A DNA stretch of 64,000 nucleotides from Bacillus cereus group sp. RP43 (GCF_040459645.1 NZ_JARVHQ010000001.1:3100001-3164000); one strand, 5' to 3'. Shown: positions 26,245 through 34,269, numbered from the stretch's first letter. Notes: generated from the letters alone by a model not told the origin. Numbers and translations: made by a program.

Positions 26245-28140
26245 TTATTTTAAACCTTCAACGATGTCTGATAGTTCACTCCATCTTTCCATCGTTTGTT
26301 CTAGCTCTTCTTCTGTTTTCTGCTGTGCTTCAGATAATTCTTGTGCCTTTGTGAAGTCAGATCCAACTTTCGCAAGTTCTTCTCCAATTGACTCAATTTT
26401 CTCTTCTAGTTCGGCAATTGTATCTTCAATTGTTTCCCATTCACGCTGCTCATTGTATGAAAGTTTACGTTTACGTTGTTGTTTTGGAGCTTCTTCTACT
26501 ACTTTTTTCTCTTTTTGAACTTCCGCTTTCTCAATAAGTTCTTTCGTTTTTTCCATTTCTAAATAATCTGTATAACTACCTAGGAATTCACGCACTTCGC
26601 CCTCGCCACTAAAGATGAACAATTCATCTACTACTTTATCTAAGAAGTAACGGTCATGCGATACAGTTAAAACGACACCTGGGAAATCTTCTAAATAATC
26701 TTCCAGTACTGTTAATGTTTGTGTATCTAGATCATTCGTAGGTTCATCAAGTAGTAGTACGTTTGGTTCTCCCATTAAAATACGTAATAAATATAAACGT
26801 CTTCTTTCGCCACCAGATAGTTTACCAAGCGGTGTACCATGTGAATGCGTCGGGAATAAGAAACGTTCTAACATTTGAGATGCACCAATTACTTTTCCAT
26901 CTGTTGTATGAATAACTTCTGCAATCTCTTTAATGTATTCAATCATACGCTGATTTAAATTCATCTCTTCATTTTCTTGCGTATAATAAGCAACTTTTAC
27001 AGTTTGTCCTACTTCAACTTCACCACTATCAGGAGATAGTTTTCCTGCAAGCATATTTAATAGAGAAGATTTCCCGCTTCCATTCGCCCCAATAATTCCG
27101 ATACGATCGCCTGGTTTCACAATATGATTAAAATTATGTAATACCGTCTTATCGCCAAATTTTTTCGTTACATCTTTTAACTCAAGTACTTTCTTTCCTA
27201 GACGACTTCCACTTAGTGCAATATCAACTGACTGTTTTGCAGCTGGTCCTTCTTGTCCCTTTAGCTCATCAAAACGCTGAATACGCGCCTTTTGTTTCGT
27301 CGAACGGGCTTTTGCACCACGGCGAATCCAAGCAAGTTCACGACGATATAAATTTTGGCGTTTGGATTCTTGTGCCGATTCTTGCTCTTCACGAAGTGCT
27401 TTCGCTTCCAAAAATGTACTATAGTTTCCTTCGTAGCTATATAGTTTACCATTATCTAATTCAAAAATACGGTTTGTCACACGATCTAAGAAATAACGAT
27501 CATGGGTTACAAGTAATACCGCCCCTGTATATCTTGCTAAATATTCTTCTAACCATTCAACTGTCTCATGGTCAAGATGGTTCGTAGGCTCGTCTAAAAT
27601 TAATAGATCCGGTGTTTCAATAAAACATTGTGCCATCGCAATACGTTTTTTCTGTCCACCAGATAAATTCCCAACAGTTGCAGTAAAATCTGTAATTCCT
27701 AATTTCGTTAAAAGAGATTTCGCATTTGCATTTGCTTCCCATGCACTCATTGCATCCATACGTTGCTGCACTGCAAATAATTGTTCCTGTACTTTTTCAT
27801 TACTCGGATCTTTTTCGATATTTAATAACGATTGTTCATAATCACGAAGAAGACGGATTAAAGGTGTATCACCATGGAACACTTGCTCTAATACTGTTAG
27901 TTTTTCATCAAACTCTGGTTGCTGTGATAAATAACTAATGGTGTAACCACGTGAATGCGTCATATCACCTGTATCAGGAGTTTCTAATCCTGCAATAATT
28001 TTTAATAATGTCGATTTACCAGTACCGTTTACACCAATAATTCCGACACGTTGTCCTTCTGTAATACTACATGATAATCCATCAAATAACGGTTTTTCTC
28101 CATATGATTTCGATAAGTTCTCCACAGTTAACATTTTCAT
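26245..28140 (-). CDS. ABC-F ATPase, Uup/YfmR-like
   Basis: Ribosome-associated ATPase of about 631 residues with two ABC domains and no membrane part. Walker A loops are GVNGTGKSTLLK (~38) and GANGSGKSSLLN (~350); signatures LSGGQKKR and LSGGERRR; Walker B LLILDEPTNHLD and VLLLDEPTNDLD. A Glu/Lys-rich coiled coil (about 540-630) ends it, as in Uup. I take ATG 28140 as start: it overlaps the YpgQ stop as ATGA, pointing to translational coupling. The best match I recall is B. subtilis YfmR, which rescues stalled ribosomes; a resistance-type ABC-F is less likely because the interdomain linker is not extended. Confidence 0.88.
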   Translation of the reverse strand: MKMLTVENLSKSYGEKPLFDGLSCSITEGQRVGIIGVNGTGKSTLLKIIAGLETPDTGDMTHSRGYTISYLSQQPEFDEKLTVLEQVFHGDTPLIRLLRDYEQSLLNIEKDPSNEKVQEQLFAVQQRMDAMSAWEANANAKSLLTKLGITDFTATVGNLSGGQKKRIAMAQCFIETPDLLILDEPTNHLDHETVEWLEEYLARYTGAVLLVTHDRYFLDRVTNRIFELDNGKLYSYEGNYSTFLEAKALREEQESAQESKRQNLYRRELAWIRRGAKARSTKQKARIQRFDELKGQEGPAAKQSVDIALSGSRLGKKVLELKDVTKKFGDKTVLHNFNHIVKPGDRIGIIGANGSGKSSLLNMLAGKLSPDSGEVEVGQTVKVAYYTQENEEMNLNQRMIEYIKEIAEVIHTTDGKVIGASQMLERFLFPTHSHGTPLGKLSGGERRRLYLLRILMGEPNVLLLDEPTNDLDTQTLTVLEDYLEDFPGVVLTVSHDRYFLDKVVDELFIFSGEGEVREFLGSYTDYLEMEKTKELIEKAEVQKEKKVVEEAPKQQRKRKLSYNEQREWETIEDTIAELEEKIESIGEELAKVGSDFTKAQELSEAQQKTEEELEQTMERWSELSDIVEGLK

Positions 28141-28784
28141 ATTTGTGCATTCCACTCTTTCATAAATTGTTCAATAAACTGTTCCATATATCGATGACGA
28201 ATTTCAGCCTCTTGTTTTGCTGCATTCGTGTTCATCAACTCTTTTAGCTTCAAAAGTTTTTCATAAAAATGATTTAAAGATGGATCATTATTTTTTCTAT
28301 ATTCATCTTTCGTCATCACTTCTCGAGGCGGAATAGTTGGATCATACATTAATCTCCCTTTCGCCCCTCCGTATGCAAATGTACGAGCTATTCCAATTGC
28401 ACCAAGAGCATCTAAACGATCCGCATCTTGAACAATTCTCCCTTCAAGTGACTCAACTGTGCCACCATGACCGCCCTTGTAAGACATATTGGCGATGATA
28501 TGAAGAATATGTTTACTTTCCACTTCTTCAACATGTAACTCCTCTAACCAATCAGAAACTTTTTTCATTCCTGCTTCTTCACTCTCATTTAGCTTCTCAT
28601 CTGCTACATCGTGAAGTAATGCTGCCATTTCAATTATAAAACGATTTCCCCCTTCTTGCTCGGATAAAGAAATCGCCAATTTATGTACGCGTTCAATATG
28701 ATACCAATCATGCCCACTCGCATCTTTTTCTAAAATATGCTTTACGAAAGTTATTGTTTTTTGTATTTTTTCTTGTTTTATCAT
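28137..28784 (-). CDS. ypgQ: HD-domain phosphohydrolase, YpgQ-like
   Basis: Protein of 215 residues with an HD hydrolase domain. Metal ligands: HDWYHIERVH (first His, ~22), MAALLHDVAD (HD pair, ~55), and a later Asp in VQDADRLDALGAIG (~118). The end is a helical, charged tail. It resembles B. subtilis YpgQ, for which a triphosphohydrolase activity on nucleotides has been reported. ATG 28784 has GGGTGA upstream. Coupled with the ABC-F gene by an ATGA overlap. Confidence 0.85.
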   Translation of the reverse strand: MIKQEKIQKTITFVKHILEKDASGHDWYHIERVHKLAISLSEQEGGNRFIIEMAALLHDVADEKLNESEEAGMKKVSDWLEELHVEEVESKHILHIIANMSYKGGHGGTVESLEGRIVQDADRLDALGAIGIARTFAYGGAKGRLMYDPTIPPREVMTKDEYRKNNDPSLNHFYEKLLKLKELMNTNAAKQEAEIRHRYMEQFIEQFMKEWNAQI

Positions 28785-28831
28785 TTTATCTTCACCCAGT
28801 TACTTATTGTAACACGCCCGCATTTTTTCAT

Positions 28832-28860
28832 CACATATTTTCTTGTCCGCCCATACACTA
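28832..28860 (+). promoter_or_regulatory. Candidate SigmaK-type promoter
   Basis: CAC at 28832-28834, a 17-base spacer and CATACACTA at 28852-28860 fit the SigmaK pattern (AC-N16/17-CATAnnnTA). It lies 34 bases upstream of the repeat-rich gene at 28894 and would place that gene in the sporulating mother cell. Pattern match only. Confidence 0.4.
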
Positions 28861-28893
28861 GGTGGTAGGCATCATTATTAAGGAGGAATCAAC

Positions 28894-29721
28894 ATGTTCT
28901 ATAATAATCAACCGCCTTACCCACAACAACCTTTTCACCCTCAACATCAGGAACAAAGATATGCTGAACAATATGGGGAGCAAGAAACAAAGCATCAAGA
29001 GCCTCAATACGAACAAAATCCATACGCAACACCGCAAACTCAAGAAACTGAATATCAACAAAATCCATACGCAACACCGCAAACTCAAGAAACTGAATAT
29101 CAACAAAATCCATACGCAACACCGCAAACTCAAGAAACTGAATATCAACAAAATCCATATGACACACGTCCAAATTATGAATATCCTCAAAATCCATATG
29201 CAGCACCACCAACTCAAGAACAACAATATCAGCAAAATCCATACCCAACTCAGTACATTCAAGAACAACAAAATCCATATGTACCGCAGCGAACCCAAGA
29301 ACAACAATATCAGCAAAATCCATATACAACTCAGCCACAACAGCCGATGTATCAACCAAACTCCGACCAACGTGTCTCACCACCTGCACCACCAACTATC
29401 GATCCGACACAACCACAAATTTTACCGCCTGGTCCAACATTCGATATTACACAGCCACAAATTTTACCACCAGGACCTATTACAGAACCAACACAACAAC
29501 AAATCCAACAAGTTGTCGGTACACAGTTTTTACCTTTAAAGAAACCTGTACTTGATTTCGTAAAACCTTGGGTAGATTACGGTTTAAATGAAGCGAAACA
29601 TACATCACACCAACATGCTTTAACAGAAGTTGCTGCGATTATGTTCTTAGTTGGTAAAGGATTCAACCCAACGATTGCTCATTATATTGTGGAATCTTGG
29701 GAGAAGAATGAACAGTTTTAG
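28894..29721 (+). CDS. Gln/Pro/Tyr-rich repeat protein with a conserved C-terminal domain; island insertion target
   Basis: Protein of 275 residues. Residues ~25-155 are low complexity, with QNPYATPQTQETEYQ repeated three times exactly and more divergent copies after; two ILPPGP repeats follow at about 180-205. The last ~70 residues form a compact helical domain (KKPVLDFVKPWVDYGLNEAKHT...VESWEKNEQF). No signal peptide. ATG 28894 has AAGGAGGAA. A SigmaK-like promoter and the composition suggest a spore coat or exosporium protein, but I do not recognise the family. The last 30 coding bases are half of the 44-bp direct repeat that bounds the island at 29692-39657, so its C-terminus may come from the element. 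Confidence 0.7.
   Translation: MFYNNQPPYPQQPFHPQHQEQRYAEQYGEQETKHQEPQYEQNPYATPQTQETEYQQNPYATPQTQETEYQQNPYATPQTQETEYQQNPYDTRPNYEYPQNPYAAPPTQEQQYQQNPYPTQYIQEQQNPYVPQRTQEQQYQQNPYTTQPQQPMYQPNSDQRVSPPAPPTIDPTQPQILPPGPTFDITQPQILPPGPITEPTQQQIQQVVGTQFLPLKKPVLDFVKPWVDYGLNEAKHTSHQHALTEVAAIMFLVGKGFNPTIAHYIVESWEKNEQF
29014..29148 (+). repeat. Three identical 45-bp tandem repeats inside the coding region
   Basis: Units at 29014-29058, 29059-29103 and 29104-29148 are identical in DNA, each encoding QNPYATPQTQETEYQ. DNA-level identity without silent changes points to recent slippage or unequal crossing over, so copy number is probably variable between strains. Confidence 0.9.
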
Positions 29722-29735
29722 GGTTGTTTATTTTA
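29692..29735 (+). other. attL: left 44-bp direct repeat of the integrated island
   Basis: GAATCTTGGGAGAAGAATG-AA-CAGTTTTAGGGTTGTTTATTTTA. The same 44 bases occur at 39614-39657 with only the two middle bases changed (AA to CG). It overlaps the last codons and stop (29719-29721) of the host gene. Confidence 0.85.
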
Positions 29736-29751
29736 TGTTCAGAAAAACTAT

Positions 29752-29796
29752 AAAAGCGTCGCAAATGCCTGTTATACAAGCATTTGCGACGCTTTT
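29752..29796 (+). terminator. Terminator inside the left end of the island
   Basis: AAAAGCGTCGCAAATGC (29752-29768) pairs with GCATTTGCGACGCTTTT (29780-29796), then T-rich. It now ends the transcript of the repeat-rich host gene; another terminator at 39676-39717 sits in the equivalent place after attR. Confidence 0.9.
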
Positions 29797-29864
29797 TATT
29801 TGTTATATTATATTCTACTTCAAAAGGGTATTTCATATTTTTTCACATGTTTTTATATTATTTG

Positions 29865-29881
29865 TGAGCAAAATGTGAGCA
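29865..29881 (+). repeat. Candidate arm-type recombinase site, left
   Basis: GTGAGCAAAATGTGAGC, two GTGAGC half-copies 11 bases apart. It recurs as GTGAGCAAAATGTAAGC at 39538-39554, between the integrase stop and attR. Direct repeats of this kind beside att cores bind the arm domain of tyrosine integrases. Confidence 0.5.
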
Positions 29882-30219
29882 AATAATAACCTTTTAATTA
29901 AACTGTATTAGATCCCCTTGATAAATAGACATTCCCCTTCCCTTTGTTGAACTTGTGTGCGGAATATATCCTCTGGATTCATCAAGTTTTAAATCGCGTC
30001 AAAAACGTTGATTTATCAAGGTTTTATAAAAGTGATGTTTCATAGTGATTCATCACTTTTTCTATTTTTGTGGGTGAATTGTGGGTGGTTTCGTGGGTGC
30101 CCCCACAAACTGAAACAAACCTAAATAGCTAAGGCTTGTTTCAGTTTTTCATCTGTTCTTTCCTATTTAAAATATCCTCTAAAAAATTCGTTACAGTTCA
30201 ATGATTTTTCACAATTGAA

Positions 30220-30250
30220 CAAAGCAAGATGTTGTCATCATCTTGCTTTG
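30220..30250 (-). terminator. Terminator after rap-phr
   Basis: CAAAGCAAGATG (30220-30231) pairs with CATCTTGCTTTG (30239-30250), about 70 bases beyond the phr stop. Confidence 0.7.
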
Positions 30251-30323
30251 TTTATATTATCTATTTTACTGCTTAGTAATTATTTATTTCTTTAATAACT
30301 GATGGGGGTAATTTTCTTATTTA

Positions 30324-30473
30324 TTAGATTCCTGTACCATGTTCTGAATATGAAATAATATTTTCTTGTTTCAGTGTAGGTGCTGCACTTTTTTCAATAC
30401 TAGGACTATTTAAACCAAACGATAATACTGCAATACCGATTAGACCCATTAATGTAATTTTAATCTTTTTCAT
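30324..30473 (-). CDS. phr: Phr signalling pre-propeptide
   Basis: Forty-nine residues, too short for most gene finders. A basic start (MKKIKITLMG), a hydrophobic export segment (LIGIAVLSFGL) and a processed tail that ends SYSEHGTGI. By analogy with known Phr peptides of the B. cereus group (for example YAHGKDI of a B. thuringiensis plasmid), the mature signal is probably the last seven residues, SEHGTGI. ATG 30473 overlaps the rap stop as ATGA, the classic rap-phr arrangement. After export and trimming it would be re-imported by Opp and inhibit the neighbouring Rap. Confidence 0.85.
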   Translation of the reverse strand: MKKIKITLMGLIGIAVLSFGLNSPSIEKSAAPTLKQENIISYSEHGTGI

Positions 30474-31558
30474 TTTAAACGCCCCTTTTCTTTTAATAAA
30501 GTTCTCGCTTCATGACCTAAATGATAATACTCACACGCCTTTTCCTTTGCACCCACATTATACCATTTACCTGCTAGTAGTTCGGTATAAATTTGAACGT
30601 CTTTCCACAATTCTTGTTCTTTAAAGTACGAAAGCGCTTTATTTATAATTCCTTCCAATTCCGCTATAGATTCATTATTATTTATACACTCCATAATATT
30701 TAGGTGATAAATATATTCTTGATTACAATCCTTCAAGCCCTCTTTAATATAAAAAGCTGCATCATTATGCTGTTTTAATTTAATATGTTCTCGAGCTAAT
30801 AGGAATATTACCCTTCTTTGATAATGCAATTTTGTATGTTGACACGCTTTATATACTTCTTCTAAATGACGTATAGCTGAATCTGATAAATTTTGTTCGG
30901 CATACAGTACTCCTAAATTACTACGAACTTTTAAAACTAGCGATTGTTCATCAAGTGTTTGAAACATATTTAGAGCAGAAATTAGATATTCCTCTGCTAA
31001 TTCAAATTGTTCTAAAGTAATACAAGCCATACCTAATGTATTTTCACACGCTCCCTTTTTAGTCTCATAGCCTTCATGGCTTGAAAAATAATCGAGAGCT
31101 TTTGTGGCATAATTAATAGCTAAAGTAGGTTGTGAAATATAATATTTATATAGCGCAACACGATAATTGTACTCTGCTTTTTCTTTTTCATCGGACATCA
31201 TATCTAATAAATCACTTGCAGATTCAAGATGTTTTTCTGCACTATTGTAGTTTCCAACTTCTGTTGCATAAATAAATTTAAAGAAATGATAGTAATATTT
31301 TAGTAAACCATCTGGCATACCTTTTATGTATTCTAACCCTTCTAGCCCTTTTTCAAAATTCCCCTTTAACATTTGATACCTAAATCTTAACAGGGAGTAA
31401 TAAATAAAAGAATCTGTATCTTCTTTAACCTTATTAAATATATTATCTGCTTCAATTTTTAAAATACTTGCCTTCTCTATATGCTGAGCAAGCATTTCAT
31501 GATACCATTCTTCTAATAGCTCATACCCCTTGCTAGTAGTAGAAATTTTTGTCTCCAT
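30470..31558 (-). CDS. rap: Rap-family response regulator phosphatase/inhibitor
   Basis: RRNPP-family TPR protein of 362 residues, the usual Rap length. An N-terminal three-helix bundle (GYELLEEWYHEMLAQHIEKA...YYSLLRFRYQMLKG) is followed by about six TPR pairs (e.g. AEKHLESASDLL, LGMACITLEQFELAEEYLISAL, LGVLYAEQNLSDSAIRHLEEVY). It acts in the cytosol on Spo0F or another response regulator and is inhibited by its Phr heptapeptide. ATG 31558 has AAGGGGG upstream. It is the cargo nearest the left end of the island. Which response regulator it targets cannot be read from sequence. Confidence 0.9.
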   Translation of the reverse strand: METKISTTSKGYELLEEWYHEMLAQHIEKASILKIEADNIFNKVKEDTDSFIYYSLLRFRYQMLKGNFEKGLEGLEYIKGMPDGLLKYYYHFFKFIYATEVGNYNSAEKHLESASDLLDMMSDEKEKAEYNYRVALYKYYISQPTLAINYATKALDYFSSHEGYETKKGACENTLGMACITLEQFELAEEYLISALNMFQTLDEQSLVLKVRSNLGVLYAEQNLSDSAIRHLEEVYKACQHTKLHYQRRVIFLLAREHIKLKQHNDAAFYIKEGLKDCNQEYIYHLNIMECINNNESIAELEGIINKALSYFKEQELWKDVQIYTELLAGKWYNVGAKEKACEYYHLGHEARTLLKEKGRLK

Positions 31559-31714
31559 GTAAATCCCCCTTTTCTAAGATTATTATCTAAATATTATAAC
31601 AAATCTCCCTATCAAAGCGCATATCATAACAATTACTATTTATTGATAAAAAATTATCAGATTATTCAGTCTTAATCTAGTTATAACACCACCATTCACT
31701 TTGAAAATACAATG

Positions 31715-31744
31715 TTTACATCCTTGGTATGAAGTTGATATGGT
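31715..31744 (+). promoter_or_regulatory. Candidate SigmaA promoter of the 30-residue peptide gene
   Basis: TTTACA (31715-31720), 18 bases, TATGGT (31739-31744); the ATG at 31770 follows 25 bases later. Divergent from rap. Confidence 0.45.
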
Positions 31745-31769
31745 TTATTTAGTTTAGGTGGACGATAAT

Positions 31770-31862
31770 ATGAAGGTTATAAAATCTATATTTAACGAAT
31801 TTCGTTTATTAAGTAAAATCATAAATCCTATATTAAAAGCATTGTCTAAAAGTAAATTCTAA
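31770..31862 (+). CDS. Thirty-residue cationic amphipathic peptide
   Basis: Not recognised, but well framed as a gene: a promoter-like sequence, AGGTGG eight bases before ATG 31770, 30 codons, TAA, and a terminator 18 bases later. The peptide starts MKVIKSIFNEFRLLSKIIN and has seven Lys/Arg against one Glu. Hydrophobic residues fall at 3,4,7,8,11,14,17,18,21,22,25, a near-ideal amphipathic helix. That is typical of membrane-active peptides (leaderless bacteriocins, PSM-like peptides, type I toxins). It has no signal peptide. It lies between rap-phr (divergent) and the toxin gene. Function is inference. Confidence 0.55.
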   Translation: MKVIKSIFNEFRLLSKIINPILKALSKSKF

Positions 31863-31879
31863 ACATCTTAACAATAAAA

Positions 31880-31912
31880 AAAGCCGGCTTAAATAAAGAG
31901 CCGGTTTCTTTT
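31880..31912 (+). terminator. Terminator after the 30-residue peptide gene
   Basis: AAGCCGGCT (31881-31889) pairs with AGCCGGTTT (31899-31907), then CTTTTG. Confidence 0.75.
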
Positions 31913-32018
31913 GTTATTTCACATATACATAGGCTACATTTATCTCTACATTAGAATTAGATATTTACATTGTTTTCTTTTTATCTCATAATTTTAATTG
32001 GGAAAAGTGAGGAAAGAA

Positions 32019-33044
32019 ATGGTTCAAATCAAAGTGACACCTGAAATGCTAGAAGAAGTTGCTAATCGTGCAAGTAATACCAGAATCGCATTAGAATCTA
32101 TACATAATAATTTATGTAATGAAATTGATCATTTGTGTTTTCAATGGATTGGTGCCTCTAATCAACAATTCATTCAAATGTTCAATGATGCGAGACCAAA
32201 AGCTTTTACATCTATCAATTCACTTATACAAGTGGAAGAAGATTTGAAACGAATTGCCGAAAAATTCCGCAATACAGATAATCAAGATGTTACAATGGAA
32301 AAAGGTGCAATGTGTGGACCACTATCATCAGAAAAAGAGGGTTTTGATGGTAAAAAACTAGCTAGGGATATAGCGGGTGAAATAAGTGGTGAGTATGATG
32401 TTCGTCGTGTTTGGGATGGTATTGATCCATCTACTGGCGAAAAACTTTCGGGATGGGAACGTGCTGGGGCAGGTGTCATGGCTGTAGCCGGCCTTACACC
32501 CTTTGGAAAGATAGCTAAAGTAGGAAAAGGAGTTAAAATGACTGCTAAAGCTACTGAGGCTGCAAATACAGCTAAAAAAGTACCTGTTGGGAAAGCCAGC
32601 GGGACTAAGTCAATTATTTCATCCGAAATGGAAGAGAAAATTCTTTTGGGACAGAGAAAAAATCCTAATAAAAATGAAATTATTGGAGGACATTCATCAA
32701 ATATTAAAAATAGTCATCCTAATTATGCTACAGAGACGCTTAAGGTCAATCCAAATGGTACGAAAGATATCAAATATACGACTCAATTCCCTGATGGGAA
32801 ATTGGCTAAAATAAAAAATAGTACAATATTTCCAGATAGTTGGAGTGATACAAAGATTTTAGATAGTATAACTGATATAGGTAACTCTTCCCCGTTAGGT
32901 ATTAGAGGGAGAGATGGAGCAACTTTTCATAGGGAAATTATTGACGGCGTAGAAATTGATGTAATAAAAATAGGTGACAATGTGGTTAGTGGATATCCAA
33001 CAGGTCAAATTAATGCACCATTACCAGGTGGATTTACCAAATAG
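32019..33044 (+). CDS. WXG100-type secreted toxin with C-terminal EndoU nuclease-like domain
   Basis: Polymorphic toxin of 341 residues. Residues 1-90 are a WXG100-like helical hairpin with W-I-G at 43-45, the type VII export module. Residues ~115-185 form a pre-toxin linker (GIDPSTGEKLSGWERAGAG, then a Gly/Ala-rich amphipathic stretch). The C-terminal domain (~200-341) resembles bacterial EndoU RNases: IIGGHSSNI (His ~225), ATFHRE (His ~304), VIKIGDNVVSGYPTG (Lys ~317), a plausible His-His-Lys site. ATG 32019 has GTGAGGA upstream; the longer frame from TTG 31998 lacks one. The gene 13 bases downstream is the likely immunity protein. The type VII operon 30 kb away could export it. Confidence 0.75.
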   Translation: MVQIKVTPEMLEEVANRASNTRIALESIHNNLCNEIDHLCFQWIGASNQQFIQMFNDARPKAFTSINSLIQVEEDLKRIAEKFRNTDNQDVTMEKGAMCGPLSSEKEGFDGKKLARDIAGEISGEYDVRRVWDGIDPSTGEKLSGWERAGAGVMAVAGLTPFGKIAKVGKGVKMTAKATEAANTAKKVPVGKASGTKSIISSEMEEKILLGQRKNPNKNEIIGGHSSNIKNSHPNYATETLKVNPNGTKDIKYTTQFPDGKLAKIKNSTIFPDSWSDTKILDSITDIGNSSPLGIRGRDGATFHREIIDGVEIDVIKIGDNVVSGYPTGQINAPLPGGFTK

Positions 33045-33057
33045 AGGAGGAACATAA

Positions 33058-33471
33058 ATGTATGAAAAAGTAGATGCAGTATTATCTGAAAATAGCTCAG
33101 ATAACTACTTCTATGATGATGAATTTATGTATGTACAAGAGTTGATAAGTGAATTTACTGAAAATGATTGGGATAAATTGCTTCAAAATCTAAAGGACAG
33201 AGATGATAAATATAAAATTAGATTAGTATATTGTATAGATGAAGATACTGGGATGAATGGATTCAATTTATTACTAGATTTACTCAATGCGAATGATGAA
33301 TTAGCTGAATATGTAATAGACTCTTTGCGTTCTTTTAACAATGAAGAATATAAAAAAATAATCGCTTCCAACAAGCAAATAATGGATAAAGCAGAGAGTC
33401 TACTGAAAAAATCGAGTCTGCCAGTTAAAAGAATTTTAGAAGCATTTTTACAACAAAATACACAGTCTTAG
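33058..33471 (+). CDS. Candidate immunity protein for the EndoU-type toxin
   Basis: Acidic, helical protein of 137 residues with no signal peptide (DDEFMYVQELISEFTENDWDKLLQNL...NGFNLLLDLLNANDELAEYVIDSLRSF). The repeats of L-x-x-L-L and short helices resemble HEAT-like immunity proteins, but I cannot name a family. AGAGGAGGAA precedes ATG 33058, 13 bases after the toxin stop, which is the standard toxin-immunity arrangement. The evidence for immunity is position, size and acidity. Confidence 0.6.
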   Translation: MYEKVDAVLSENSSDNYFYDDEFMYVQELISEFTENDWDKLLQNLKDRDDKYKIRLVYCIDEDTGMNGFNLLLDLLNANDELAEYVIDSLRSFNNEEYKKIIASNKQIMDKAESLLKKSSLPVKRILEAFLQQNTQS

Positions 33472-33556
33472 TATTTATATCTTTAGAAACAGAATTGTTT
33501 AAACTAAATAAAAACGAACTCTATTATTCGATTGGCGTCAAATAATAGAGGATTGA

Positions 33557-33868
33557 CTAGTAAGTGTATCACCTGAGATTCCCAGAAACGTATGGCGTGA
33601 AGCTGAAGCGTCTGAAATAGAGCCTTCACATGAATTGGTTTACTTCTTATGTAATAATGCTTTAGAAGTATTTAATTCTCGTTCTATAGAAAGTGCGAAG
33701 TGTGAATGTGGTGAATGTATGGATGTATATAAAATGGTTGATACAATGCCGTTTGATAAGTTTGAAGAGTTAGTTGAGGACAGTATTGTTGTTATTGAAT
33801 TATATTTATGTCCTTCTTGTAAAAAGTGGAAGCTTAATTTTATTGGTAGAAAAATTCTATATGGGTGA
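33557..33868 (+). pseudogene. Truncated ORF with two Cys-x-Cys/Cys-x-x-Cys pairs
   Basis: The reading frame is open from 33557 to TGA/TAG at 33868 without a credible start; the first usable codon is TTG 33635. It reads PEIPRNVWREAEASE, then CECGECMDVYKM and YLCPSCKKWKL, a likely zinc ribbon. A terminator follows at 33879. It looks like a C-terminal fragment, perhaps of another immunity or toxin-cluster protein. Not recognised. Confidence 0.4.
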
Positions 33869-33878
33869 AATCATGTTA

Positions 33879-33916
33879 AAAAAGCTGAATTAGGAAATTA
33901 CCTAGTTCAGTTTTTT
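33879..33916 (+). terminator. Terminator after the zinc-ribbon fragment
   Basis: AAAAAGCTGAATTAGG (33879-33894) pairs with CCTAGTTCAGTTTTTT (33901-33916), with one mismatch. Confidence 0.8.
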
Positions 33917-33932
33917 ATTTTAAAGAAAAGTA

Positions 33933-34073
33933 TTATCTATATCTTTCAGCAAACTGTTCTGAATACAAATCAACTAATTTTGTTCTTCCAGAGTCTGAAT
34001 ACATCTTTATATCATATTTCACATACACATAGTCTTCATTTTTGTATTTTATATTTACAATCTCTTCCCTTTC
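33933..34073 (-). pseudogene. C-terminal coding fragment on the minus strand
   Basis: Reading from 34073 down, the frame gives NIKYKNEDYVYVKYDIKMYS... and ends ...LYSEQFAERYR at TAA 33935-33933; upstream it is closed by TAG. A shorter relative (VEINVAYVYVK-stop) ends at 31914, just before the EndoU toxin gene. The two look like debris of one gene family left beside two toxin modules. Family not recognised. Confidence 0.35.
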
Positions 34074-34077
34074 CTAC

Positions 34078-34254
34078 ATAATTTCAAAACAGGAATACTT
34101 TGAATCTCGATTTGAAAGAATTTTTAAAACAGATTATGTAACAGCACATCGTAAGACAGTTGATTCAGGACGCCCATGGGATTCACCTGAAACTGAGCCA
34201 ATGATACCTTTTGATGAGCATTTAAAAGTTCCTCTTGATAAAGTTTTTGATTAA
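34078..34254 (+). pseudogene. C-terminal fragment of a possible second toxin
   Basis: About 58 residues, EYFESRFERIFKTDYV...HRKTVDSGRPWDSPETEPMIP..., ending DEHLKVPLDKVFD at TAA 34254. The upstream DNA (34010-34084) resembles the region before the EndoU toxin (31914-31995), so an N-terminal secretion module has probably been deleted. A likely immunity gene follows directly. No toxin family recognised. Confidence 0.4.
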
Positions 34255-34269
34255 GGAGTGTTGAGAACA

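Larger units (their letters stand above)
29736..30323. other. Left-end non-coding region with terminator and candidate recombinase arm sites
   Basis: Holds a strong terminator (29752-29796), the motif GTGAGCAAAATGTGAGC at 29865-29881 that recurs near the right end, and three GTGGGTG copies at 30070-30076, 30081-30087 and 30093-30099. Hairpins at about 30107-30149 (AACTGAAACAAACC...GGCTTGTTTCAGTT) and 30220-30250 follow. No ORF with a ribosome site. Confidence 0.5.

Noticed and set aside
29014..29148. CRISPR-like direct repeats
   Set aside because: The copies are contiguous with no spacers and lie in a coding frame with a period divisible by three.
28858..29539. Long open frames on both strands overlapping the repeat-rich gene at 28894
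   Set aside because: They are produced by the tandem repeats read in other frames. Only the 28894 frame has a ribosome site, balanced composition and a conserved-looking C-terminal domain.
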